8,834 bases of DNA from DATECU01 sp035286745 (GTDB lineage Bacteria > Acidobacteriota > Vicinamibacteria > Fen-336), in NCBI GenBank assembly GCA_035286745.1, contig DATECU010000187.1:1-8834 (forward strand), in the 5' to 3' direction. Of the stretch, positions 1-6,136 are shown in pieces; within the stretch, counting starts at the first letter, position 1, and each line of letters opens with the position of its first letter. The position numbers and the translations under genes were made by a program. The notes under the pieces were generated by a model. The model was not told the DNA's origin, did not search any database, and worked only from the letters and a program-made list of their open reading frames with translations.

Positions 1-1
1 C

Positions 2-23
2 CGCGGAGGGCCAACCCTCCGCG
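2..23 (-). terminator. Strong hairpin downstream of lemA, likely terminator
   Basis: Positions 2-10 and 15-23 form a perfect 9-bp inverted repeat (CGCGGAGGG / CCCTCCGCG) around a 4-nt loop. It lies 34 nt past the lemA stop on the minus strand. A following U-tract would fall outside the window and cannot be seen. It could equally serve a plus-strand gene ending left of the window, although no T-run follows it on that strand. Confidence 0.5.
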
Positions 24-57
24 CCAGCCTCGACGAAGGCCCAGCTTGAGGTTCACC

Positions 58-693
58 TCAGCGCGCGGGCGAGGGTGCGGGCTTGCCGAACTCGAACTGC
101 ACCTTGGGCGCCTGCTCGGCCCCCGCCTGAGCCTTGAAGTAGGCCTTCTCCCCGAAGCCCATCATCGAAGCGAAGATGCGCGCGGGGAGCCGAAGCCGTT
201 TGGTGTTGTAGGCTTGAGCCGCCTCGTTGTAGCGCATGCGCTCGACGGTGATCCGGTTCTCCGTGCCCTCGAGCTGAACTTGCAGGTCGCGGAAGTTCTG
301 GTTGGCCTTGAGCTCCGGATAGCGCTCCACCACCACCATCAGGCGGGAGAGCGCGCTGGACAGGCCGGCGTGGGCCTGGTCGAACTTGGCGAACGCTGAA
401 GGATCGTTGGGCAGGTTACCGAGATTCACCTGCATGCGGCCCACGCTGGCCCGTGCTTCGGTCACCGCCTCCAGCGTCGACTTCTCGAAGTTGGCGGCGC
501 CCTGCACCGTGGCCACCAAGTTGGGGATGAGGTCGGCACGGCGCTGGTAGACGTTCTCGACCTGCGCCCACTGGGCGTTCACGCCTTGATCCAGGCCCAC
601 CAGGCTGTTGTAGCTTCCCAGGGCCACCAAGCCGCCGACCAGAAGTACCACCACCAGGATTCCCAGACAGCCGAGTCCGATCCACTTGCCCAT
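58..693 (-). CDS. lemA: LemA family membrane protein
   Basis: The protein has 211 residues. A single N-terminal transmembrane helix (about residues 5-26) is followed by a helical extracytoplasmic or coiled region. The LemA family hallmarks are visible in order: SYNSLVGLDQGVNAQWAQV, then RRADLIPNLVATVQG, then the block ANQNF..LQ.QLEGTENRI, then YN.....YN and the closing GF..KAYF.A..GA...P.V.F. The length is slightly above the usual 185-200 because of a Pro/Ala-rich tail. The ATG at 693 was chosen because an AGGAGG Shine-Dalgarno sits 7 nt upstream and the signal-anchor helix starts there; an open frame continues to 948 but runs antisense through the start of the kinase gene for fructose-6-phosphate. 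LemA proteins are widespread and of uncertain function; they are commonly linked to membrane-stress or TPM-domain partners, none of which is in view here. Confidence 0.93.
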   Translation of the reverse strand: MGKWIGLGCLGILVVVLLVGGLVALGSYNSLVGLDQGVNAQWAQVENVYQRRADLIPNLVATVQGAANFEKSTLEAVTEARASVGRMQVNLGNLPNDPSAFAKFDQAHAGLSSALSRLMVVVERYPELKANQNFRDLQVQLEGTENRITVERMRYNEAAQAYNTKRLRLPARIFASMMGFGEKAYFKAQAGAEQAPKVQFEFGKPAPSPAR

Positions 694-722
694 CGACCTT
701 CCTCCTGTACCCGATCCCCTCG

Positions 723-728
723 ATGATA
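723..728 (-). promoter_or_regulatory. Candidate -10 box for lemA
   Basis: On the minus strand the hexamer reads TATCAT, 5 of 6 matches to TATAAT. Transcription would start around 716 and give a leader of about 23 nt containing the AGGAGG ribosome site. No convincing -35 hexamer lies 16-18 nt upstream, so this is a weak prediction. Confidence 0.3.
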
Positions 729-752
729 GCCGAAAGCGCGGCCCTTCCGGCG

Positions 753-758
753 TAGAAT
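753..758 (+). promoter_or_regulatory. Candidate -10 box for the phosphofructokinase gene
   Basis: TAGAAT matches TATAAT at 5 of 6 positions and would place the transcript start near 765, about 20 nt before the ATG with a GAGGAG ribosome site in between. The -35 position (about 730-735) is a poor match. Together with the opposing box at 723-728 it makes the 91-bp gap a divergent promoter region. Confidence 0.3.
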
Positions 759-784
759 CGCCCTGGTCCTCCTGAGGAGACGCC

Positions 785-1933
785 ATGCCCCGACCCGCCG
801 CTCGCCGAACCGCCGAAAAGCTCCCCGCACCTACCGCCATCAAACGAATCGCCCTCAACACCGGGGGCGGCGACGCCCCAGGTCTGAACGCCGTGATCCG
901 GGCCGCCGTGGTCTCGGCCATCAACCGCGGTTGGGAGTGCCTCGGCATCCGCGAGGGTTACAACGGCCTGCTCATGCCCAAGCAGTACCGTGACGGGGGC
1001 CTCATCCGCCTGACCCGGGACCGGGTCCGGGGCATCACCCACCTGGGCGGCACCATGCTGGGTACCACCAACCGCGGCAACCCGCTCAAGTACCCGACGG
1101 TGATGAAGGACGGGCGGATCGTCGAGCGGGATCGTTCCGGCGAGATCGTCGCCGCCTTCAAGAAGCACCGCATCGACGCCCTGATCGCCATTGGTGGCGA
1201 CGGCTCGCTCTCCATCGCCGGCGTGCTCGCCCAGCAAGGCCTCAAGGTGGTGGGGGTTCCCAAGACCATCGACAACGACCTGGACGAGACGGTGATCACC
1301 TTCGGCTTCGACACCGCCGTCTCCTTCGCCACCGAGTGCCTGGATCGCCTGCGCTCGACCGCGGAAGCCCACCGGCGGGTCATGGTGGTCGAGGTGATGG
1401 GGCGTTATGCGGGCTGGATCGCCCTCAACACCGGGGTCTCCGGCGCCGCCGACGCCATCCTGATCCCGGAGATCGCCTACGATCTGGGGAAGGTGGCGGC
1501 GGCCATCCGCGACCGCGAGCGCCGGGGCCGCCACTTCTCGATCGTGGTGGTGGCCGAGGGCGCGCACCCCAAGGGCGGCGAGCTTTCGGTGGTGGAGAAG
1601 CGGATCGGAGCCGCCGAACGGCTGGGGGGCGTGGGCGAGAAGGTGGCGAAGGGCCTGGAGCCGCTCACCGGCAAGGAGACCCGCCACGTGGTGCTGGGCC
1701 ACCTGCTCCGCGGTGGCAGCCCCACCACCTTCGATCGCCTGCTGGCGCTCCGCTTCGGTTCGGCCGCGGTCCGGGCCCTGGCCGAGGGCCGCTCCGGGGT
1801 GATGGTGGCCCTGGATCCGCCCACGGTGCGTTATGTGCCGCTGGAGAAGGCCACCCACCGCATGAAGACGGTGCCCCTCGACGCCGACACCGTCCTGACC
1901 GCCCGCGAGCTGGGGATCTGCCTGGGGGACTGA
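785..1933 (+). CDS. pfkA: 6-phosphofructokinase, group III (mixed-substrate clade), probably ATP-dependent
   Basis: The 382-residue cytoplasmic enzyme phosphorylates fructose 6-phosphate to fructose 1,6-bisphosphate in glycolysis. The nucleotide-binding loop is TGGGDAPGLN (residues 26-35), followed by GGTMLGTTNRGNP (88-100), GGDGS (137-141), the catalytic PKTIDND (159-165, Asp162 as the expected base), VEVMGRYAG (202-210) and GHLLRGGSPTTFDR (305-318). Gly at the fourth position of GGDGS is the ATP-type residue (Asp is typical of pyrophosphate enzymes), while Lys in PKTIDND is shared by PPi enzymes and by ATP-using eukaryotic, trypanosomal and group III bacterial PFKs. ATP use is therefore favoured but not proven. 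The ATG at 785 has GAGGAG 5 nt upstream. About 18 basic residues precede the conserved core, and no other Met lies before the core. It is monocistronic and divergent from lemA. Confidence 0.94.
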   Translation: MPRPAARRTAEKLPAPTAIKRIALNTGGGDAPGLNAVIRAAVVSAINRGWECLGIREGYNGLLMPKQYRDGGLIRLTRDRVRGITHLGGTMLGTTNRGNPLKYPTVMKDGRIVERDRSGEIVAAFKKHRIDALIAIGGDGSLSIAGVLAQQGLKVVGVPKTIDNDLDETVITFGFDTAVSFATECLDRLRSTAEAHRRVMVVEVMGRYAGWIALNTGVSGAADAILIPEIAYDLGKVAAAIRDRERRGRHFSIVVVAEGAHPKGGELSVVEKRIGAAERLGGVGEKVAKGLEPLTGKETRHVVLGHLLRGGSPTTFDRLLALRFGSAAVRALAEGRSGVMVALDPPTVRYVPLEKATHRMKTVPLDADTVLTARELGICLGD

Positions 1934-1942
1934 GCCCGGATC

Positions 1943-1963
1943 GCCTGCAGCAACCACGCAGGC
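1943..1963 (+). other. Hairpin after the phosphofructokinase gene
   Basis: GCCTGC (1943-1948) and GCAGGC (1958-1963) form a perfect 6-bp GC stem with a 9-nt loop, starting 10 nt past the stop codon. No T-run follows, so it may be a factor-assisted terminator or an mRNA 3' end stabiliser rather than a classical intrinsic terminator. An alternative pairing of GCAACC (1950-1955) with GGTTGC (1981-1986) would exclude it. Confidence 0.35.
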
Positions 1964-1991
1964 ACCGAGAGCAAGTCCCGGGTTGCGTGCC

Positions 1992-2020
1992 TTGACAGCA
2001 TGGCATACCGCGATCATGCT
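1992..2020 (+). promoter_or_regulatory. Candidate promoter of the toxin-antitoxin operon
   Basis: A perfect -35 consensus TTGACA lies at 1992-1997. With a 17-bp spacer the -10 would be CATGCT (2015-2020), which is only a 3 of 6 match, so the strong -35 may be coincidence. A start point 6-8 nt later would fall at or beside the ATG at 2027, which would make the message leaderless. Confidence 0.35.
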
Positions 2021-2030
2021 CATCGCATGA
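2014..2030 (+). promoter_or_regulatory. Inverted repeat over the antitoxin start, possible autoregulatory operator
   Basis: TCATGC (2014-2019) and GCATGA (2025-2030) are a perfect 6-bp inverted repeat with 5-nt spacer. A third GCATG copy is at 1998-2002. The repeat overlaps the putative -10 and the ATG at 2027. Ribbon-helix-helix antitoxins with their toxins usually repress their own operon by binding such palindromes. The binding role is inferred from position. Confidence 0.4.
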
Positions 2031-2281
2031 GTACGCGGCTCCAAGTCGTGCTGGATCAGGCAGAGCTCCGTGAGATCCAGCGGGCGGCGCGCCGGGACCG
2101 GCTCACCGTTTCGGAATGGGTTCGCCGTTGCCTGCGCGAGGCACGCCGGCGCCAGCCGGCGCGCGACGCCGACCGCAAACTGCAGGCCATCCGAGCGGCG
2201 GTGCGGCACGCCTATCCGACGGCCGATGTCGAGCGGATGCTGGCCGAGATCGAGAGCGGCTACCTGGGCCCGGCTTCGTGA
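2027..2281 (+). CDS. vapB: Ribbon-helix-helix antitoxin (VapB-type)
   Basis: The 84-residue protein begins MSTRLQVVLD, a short beta strand typical of the CopG/Arc ribbon-helix-helix fold, followed by two helices (AELREIQRAARRD, then TVSEWVRRCLREARRR) that would dimerise and bind DNA. The C-terminal part (YPTADVERMLAEIESGYLG) is the expected toxin-binding tail. Its function is to neutralise the adjacent PIN nuclease and repress the operon. Neither possible ATG (2000 or 2027) has a Shine-Dalgarno. I prefer 2027 because the fold starts there, because MAYRDHAHR would be an unusual extension, and because the promoter and inverted repeat place transcription at 2027. The gene ends in a GTGA overlap with the toxin start. 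The specific antitoxin family name is less certain than the toxin-antitoxin role. Confidence 0.82.
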   Translation: MSTRLQVVLDQAELREIQRAARRDRLTVSEWVRRCLREARRRQPARDADRKLQAIRAAVRHAYPTADVERMLAEIESGYLGPAS

Positions 2282-2673
2282 TCTTCGTCGACTCCAACGT
2301 CCCGATGTATCTCGTCGGGGCGCCGCATCCCCACAAAGTCGACTCGCAGCGGCTTCTGGAGCGCTGCCTGGCGGAGCAGGAGCGGCTGCTGACGGACGTC
2401 GAGGTGCTACAGGAGGTCCTGCACCGGTACGCGGCGATCGGCTGCCGGGACGCCATCGCCCCAGCCTTCGAAGCGCTGCTCTCCGTCGTCGACGAGGTGT
2501 TCCCAATCGAGCTGGTGGATGTCGAGCGGGCCCGCGGCATCCTCCTTGCCGCGCCACAGCTCTCGGCTCGAGACGCGATCCACGCTGCCGTGATGGAGCG
2601 GCGCGGCATCTCGACCATTCTCACCTTCGACATCGGCTTCGACCTGTTGCCCGGTGTCAAGCGCATCAGCTGA
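2278..2673 (+). CDS. vapC: PIN-domain ribonuclease toxin, VapC family
   Basis: The 131-residue protein starts VIFVDSNVPMYL from a GTG at 2278 that overlaps the antitoxin stop (GTGA), a standard translationally coupled start. The acidic PIN residues are all present: Asp5 (FVDSN), Glu46 (LQEVLHRY), Asp99 (SARDAIHAAVM) and Asp118 with Asp122 (TFDIGFD). These coordinate Mg2+/Mn2+ for RNA cleavage; VapC toxins usually cut initiator tRNA or the sarcin-ricin loop of 23S rRNA, but the target here cannot be read from sequence. Length is normal for the family and nothing is missing, so the toxin looks intact. The longer open frame from 2116 is only the extension through the antitoxin gene in another frame. 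Confidence 0.9.
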   Translation: MIFVDSNVPMYLVGAPHPHKVDSQRLLERCLAEQERLLTDVEVLQEVLHRYAAIGCRDAIAPAFEALLSVVDEVFPIELVDVERARGILLAAPQLSARDAIHAAVMERRGISTILTFDIGFDLLPGVKRIS

Positions 2674-2776
2674 CACCCGGCTGACGCCAGAAGCAACCGC
2701 CGACCCAGGGGAACGCGTGCGACCGCGACCACGTTGCTCTCTCGTGCCTCTGCGTCTCTTGTGATTGCGCTGCCGT

Positions 2777-3436
2777 TCAGCGCGGGCTGATGGCGCTGAA
2801 GGGGACGTCCAGGATCGGGTACTCCCGCCAGTCCCGGTAGTTGAAGTGCCACCATTCGTTGGGCTCGACGGCGAACCCCTCCTTCTCCATCGCGGCGCGG
2901 AGCAGGTCGCGGGCCGCGCGTTGCTCCGGCGCGCCCCCGGCGTAGTTGGGCGAGGCTCGCTGGGTCATGTCGTCGTACCCGCTCGGCATCTCAACCTCGT
3001 GTCCGGTTCGCAGGTGGTAGAGGGTGAGGTCCACGGCGCAGCCGCGGTTGTGCTTCGAGCCCTTGGCGGGGTTGGCCACGAAGTCCCGCTTCTTCCGGGG
3101 CACCACCTCCCAGAACAGCTTGGTCACCGACCAAGGGCGGTAGCCGTCGTAGATCAAGAGACCGTAGCCCTGCTCCGAGAGCGCCCGGTGGGCGCGCAGC
3201 AGAGCCTCGGCGGCGGGCCGCTGCAGGAAAGCGCGGGCCTCGGCGTACACCGGACGGCCCACGAAGTTCCGGGAGGTCGCGTAACGAATGTCGAGGCGGA
3301 TGCCGGGGTCGAGGCGGGTGAGCTCCACCAAGTCGGCCTGGCGGAAGACCCCCTCCTCGCGAGGAGGGGTTGCCGCCTGGGGGTGGGCGACGGCCGCCGA
3401 CAGGGCGAGAACGGCGACAAGCAGGGCCGGCTGCAT
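2777..3436 (-). CDS. Secreted VanX-type D-alanyl-D-alanine dipeptidase (peptidase M15D)
   Basis: The 219-residue zinc metallopeptidase would split D-Ala-D-Ala released from, or destined for, peptidoglycan. The VanX signature is clear: DGYRP (Arg100, transition-state residue), SKHNRGCAVD (residues 127-136, zinc ligands His129 and Asp136), and EWWH (Glu194 as general base, His197 as third zinc ligand). The N-terminus MQPALLVAVLALSAAVAHPQA looks like a cleaved Sec signal peptide, so the enzyme is probably periplasmic, unlike the cytoplasmic VanX of resistance operons. This argues for cell-wall recycling or remodelling rather than vancomycin resistance; no vanH/vanA genes are in view. The ATG lies 3 nt after the upstream gene's stop, so it is the last gene of the minus-strand operon. 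No U-tract terminator is evident in the 100 bp downstream. Confidence 0.92.
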   Translation of the reverse strand: MQPALLVAVLALSAAVAHPQAATPPREEGVFRQADLVELTRLDPGIRLDIRYATSRNFVGRPVYAEARAFLQRPAAEALLRAHRALSEQGYGLLIYDGYRPWSVTKLFWEVVPRKKRDFVANPAKGSKHNRGCAVDLTLYHLRTGHEVEMPSGYDDMTQRASPNYAGGAPEQRAARDLLRAAMEKEGFAVEPNEWWHFNYRDWREYPILDVPFSAISPR

Positions 3437-3439
3437 GGG

Positions 3440-3925
3440 TCAGTTGCCCTTGCTCGGTCCGGCCGGCGCCGGCAGGCTGAAGGTCGCGGGGTCGAAGCCG
3501 CCGAGCTTCTCGCCGGGCTGGACGGGGGTGACGGCGGTGGGAGCCGCGGGCTCGGCGGGGGCGGGAGTCGAGCACTTCCCGGCGATCGGCAGGCTCTTGG
3601 CCACCGCCCGCGAGGGTTCAAAGTCGCTGTCCACGGCTTCCAGGTAATACTCGATGCTCTTGGTCCCCTTCTGGGGCGCGGGGAGGCTGACGCAGTAGCG
3701 CGCGCCGTCGAAGGTCATCTCGGCCGCGAAATAGGGCTTGGCCCCCCGGGCGCGAAACAGAACCCGCACCTTGGCCACACCGCGATCGTCGAAGACGCGG
3801 GCACAGACTCGAGGCCGGGATCCGGGTTTGGCGCAGGTGGCGGTCTCATCCGTGATGTCGGGCGGGTTGTTGGCCGGTTCCTGGAACGCCAGCCGAAGCG
3901 CCAGCAGGGCGAAGGGGGCGATCAT
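3440..3925 (-). CDS. Small secreted protein with Ig-like beta domain, unknown function
   Basis: I do not recognise a named family. The 161-residue protein opens with a short hydrophobic stretch (MIAPFALLALRLAF) that could be a signal peptide, although it lacks a basic N-region. Residues about 22-118 look like one beta-sandwich domain (ARVFDDRGVAKVRVLFRA, then IEYYLEAVDSDFEP) with cysteines at 31, 41, 78 and 118 that could form disulfides, followed by a Pro/Ala-rich tail. Residues 38-70 align without gaps to residues 52-84 of the protein encoded at 6137-7315 (12 of 33 identical). The ATG overlaps the kinase stop in an ATGA tetranucleotide, so its synthesis is likely coupled to the kinase. Its role as an extracytoplasmic partner or ligand of the kinase system is an inference. 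Confidence 0.8.
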   Translation of the reverse strand: MIAPFALLALRLAFQEPANNPPDITDETATCAKPGSRPRVCARVFDDRGVAKVRVLFRARGAKPYFAAEMTFDGARYCVSLPAPQKGTKSIEYYLEAVDSDFEPSRAVAKSLPIAGKCSTPAPAEPAAPTAVTPVQPGEKLGGFDPATFSLPAPAGPSKGN

Positions 3926-6123
3926 CGGCGCGCCTGCAAGGAACCGGTGAGCACGGTGCCGTCAGCCAGCACCACCCGTAGGGTGGTCTTCCAGTCGGTG
4001 CCCGGGTCGAGCCGCCAGGCGTCCCGGCTCTCGAGCAAGAGCGCCTTGCCCCTCGGCTGGGCCAGCTTGGTCTGGGGCTCGATCTTGCCGCCGGTGGTCG
4101 CTCCCTGGCCGACCACGGTCTGAACCAGAGCGTCGCTCACGTGCAGCGGGCTCGCGGTCTGGTTTTCCAGGTAGTAGCGAACCGTCATTGCCTCGCCCTT
4201 CTTCACCTGCGAGGGCTCGGCCTCGATCACGATCTTGGCCTTGAGCGGCGCCGCTTCGGCCTTCTTGATGATGACGCCGGGCGGCGCTTCGCCCATGCCG
4301 GGCGGTGCGTTGATTACGTTAGGTGTGACGCCGGTGACGGTGGTCCCCGACAGCACGAAGGACGTTAGCGAGCGGCGTGCCTTGAGCCTGGCCTCGCCGC
4401 CAATCGCCTCGGCCAGGGCCTCCCGGGCCTCGCCGCTGGTGGGATCGCCCTGGACCACCCGGGTCAGCTCCTGGACACCGCGAGCGTAAAGGTCGAGCGA
4501 TTCCTCGGCTTCGGCCTGGGCCACGGTGCGGCGCGCTCGCTCCAAGGCCAGGCCGGTGAGCTGGGCCTGCCAGCGCAGGCGCCGCTCCGCCAGGCCGGGG
4601 TCGCCGGGCCGCCTCCGCTCGAGGTCCATCAGACGGCCGAGGGCCGCCTCCGGGTTGTCTCGCGCCAGTTGGTCCAGCGTCCTCAGATCCACGCCATCTC
4701 CCGGCGCGGTGTGCGGCCTGGGGGTGACCGAGGTCGCCGGAGACACAGACGGACCGGAGGCCAGGGGCGAGGCCGACGGCAAAGCCATCGTGCTGTCGGG
4801 TGTCGAGGGCGCGGGTGTCGAGGCCGGCGGGGCATCGACCACTTTCACCGGCGGGCGCCGATTGACCCAAACCAGCCCGCCCGCGGCCAGGCCTGCGGCC
4901 GCCAGGCCCAGCCCCCATCCCAGTCGGCCGGGTCGTCGGACCGGGCCAGGCGGTTGCGGCTGCGGGGCCTCGGCTGGCGGCACCGAAGCGGGGGGCAATG
5001 CGACCGGCAACGCCACCGAGACGGCCGTGGGAGGGGCCGCCAGGCGGACGGTGCCCGCGGGCATTGGCGTTAGGCTCTCGAGGGGAACCACGGTGGCGGG
5101 GGCCGCCGGGGACGCGGAGGTGACCGGGACCGCGGCCGGCACCGCGGTGACGGCGCCGGTCACCGATGCGGGCGAGGGCGGCGCCGCCGGGGCTGCCGGA
5201 GAGAGCTGAGCGAACGCAGCGGCGCGAGCCAGGCGCAGGGCCTCGCCCAGGTCGCTCGCCGAGCCGTAGCGGTCGGCGGCGTCCTTGGCCATGGCCTTGC
5301 GCAGCACCGGCACCACCGGCTCCGGAATGCCGCGGGCCCGCTCGCCTTCGAGGGGGGGCGGCTCCTGGAGCTGCTTCATGATGGTGGCGATCGCGGTGTC
5401 GCCCTTGAAGGGGAGCTGGCCGGTGAACAGCTCGAAGACCACGATGCCCAGGGCGTAGACGTCGGAACGGAAGTCCAGCTTCTCGCCGCGCACCTGCTCC
5501 GGGCTCATGTACTCCGGGGTCCCCACGATCTGACCGGCCATGGTCAGCCCGCCGCCGTCGCCCTCCTGCCACTGCTTGGCGATCCCGAAGTCCATCAGCC
5601 GCGCCACCCCCCGCCCGTCGCGCATGATGTTGGGGCTCTTGAGGTCGCGGTGGATGATCCCCTCGTCGTGGATGGCCTGCAGCCCCTCCGCCACCTGGAT
5701 GGCGACCTCGAAGGCCTCCTCGGGCGGGAGCCCTCCCCGCCGGCGCACCATCTGCCGGAGGTCCTCGCCGTCCAAGAGCTGCATGGAGATGAAGCGGTGG
5801 GGCCCGTCTTCACCGTACTCGTGGATGCGGCAGACGTTGCGGTGGGTGACCTTGCGCGCCAAACGGATCTCGGAACGGAAGCGTTCGCCCATCTCGGGCG
5901 TGCCGCCCAGGTCGGCGCGCAGCACCTTGAGCGCCACCACCTCGTCGAGCATGGTGTCGCGTGCCCGGTAGACGGTGCCCATGCCGCCCTTGCCCAGGCG
6001 GTCGACGATCTGGTAGCGGGAGGCCAGGACCGAGCCCGGCCCCAAGAGAGCCAGGGGCTCACCGCACTGAGCGCACAGGCCGGCCCCCGGCTGGTTCTCG
6101 CCGTGACAACAGGGGCAGATCAC
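3922..6123 (-). CDS. Zinc-ribbon membrane serine/threonine protein kinase
   Basis: The 733-residue protein begins with a GTG at 6123 and a zinc ribbon (Cys3, Cys6, Cys17, Cys20). A complete Hanks-type kinase domain follows at about residues 37-300: glycine loop GKGGMGTVY (44-52), VALK with Lys66, HRDLKSPN (158-165, Asp160 catalytic, Arg159 marking an RD kinase), DFG (178-180), GTPEYMSPEQ (201-210) and SDVYALG (220-226). A Pro/Ala/Val linker (about 305-398) leads to one transmembrane helix (about 401-420), so the kinase faces the cytoplasm and about 310 residues lie outside. The outer part holds a Ser/Thr/Pro stretch, a helical segment (about 478-585) and a C-terminal beta-rich region (about 628-733) of unrecognised family. 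No PASTA repeats are present. The start has no obvious Shine-Dalgarno and sits 13 nt after the upstream stop, which suggests translational coupling. The 3' end overlaps the next gene by ATGA. Confidence 0.93.
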   Translation of the reverse strand: MICPCCHGENQPGAGLCAQCGEPLALLGPGSVLASRYQIVDRLGKGGMGTVYRARDTMLDEVVALKVLRADLGGTPEMGERFRSEIRLARKVTHRNVCRIHEYGEDGPHRFISMQLLDGEDLRQMVRRRGGLPPEEAFEVAIQVAEGLQAIHDEGIIHRDLKSPNIMRDGRGVARLMDFGIAKQWQEGDGGGLTMAGQIVGTPEYMSPEQVRGEKLDFRSDVYALGIVVFELFTGQLPFKGDTAIATIMKQLQEPPPLEGERARGIPEPVVPVLRKAMAKDAADRYGSASDLGEALRLARAAAFAQLSPAAPAAPPSPASVTGAVTAVPAAVPVTSASPAAPATVVPLESLTPMPAGTVRLAAPPTAVSVALPVALPPASVPPAEAPQPQPPGPVRRPGRLGWGLGLAAAGLAAGGLVWVNRRPPVKVVDAPPASTPAPSTPDSTMALPSASPLASGPSVSPATSVTPRPHTAPGDGVDLRTLDQLARDNPEAALGRLMDLERRRPGDPGLAERRLRWQAQLTGLALERARRTVAQAEAEESLDLYARGVQELTRVVQGDPTSGEAREALAEAIGGEARLKARRSLTSFVLSGTTVTGVTPNVINAPPGMGEAPPGVIIKKAEAAPLKAKIVIEAEPSQVKKGEAMTVRYYLENQTASPLHVSDALVQTVVGQGATTGGKIEPQTKLAQPRGKALLLESRDAWRLDPGTDWKTTLRVVLADGTVLTGSLQARR

Positions 6124-6136
6124 GACCGGGTCACGC

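Noticed and set aside
694..948. N-terminal extension of LemA by 85 codons
   Set aside because: The extension runs antisense over the start of the phosphofructokinase gene, has no family similarity, and the ATG at 693 has an AGGAGG ribosome site and begins the membrane helix.
416..2557. A 713-codon open frame on the minus strand opposite the phosphofructokinase and toxin-antitoxin genes
   Set aside because: It is a shadow frame caused by high GC3 on the opposite strand; composition is Arg/Gly/His-rich with no domain, and it overlaps four well-supported genes.
2651..2680. Hairpin GGTGTC/GACACC at the vapC stop as an intrinsic terminator
   Set aside because: The stem is only 6 bp with a 13-nt loop plus a bulged extension, and no T-run follows on either strand.
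2777..3436. Vancomycin resistance gene
   Set aside because: Only a VanX-like enzyme is present, with a signal peptide and no vanH, vanA or vanRS neighbours, so a resistance role is unsupported.
2765..4123. A 452-codon open frame on the plus strand opposite the dipeptidase and small secreted protein
   Set aside because: Antisense shadow of genes with clear catalytic motifs and tight operon spacing; no recognisable domain in it.
4319..5572. A 417-codon minus-strand frame overlapping the kinase gene in another frame
   Set aside because: Gly/Arg/Pro-rich translation typical of an off-frame reading of the kinase gene, which has complete kinase motifs.
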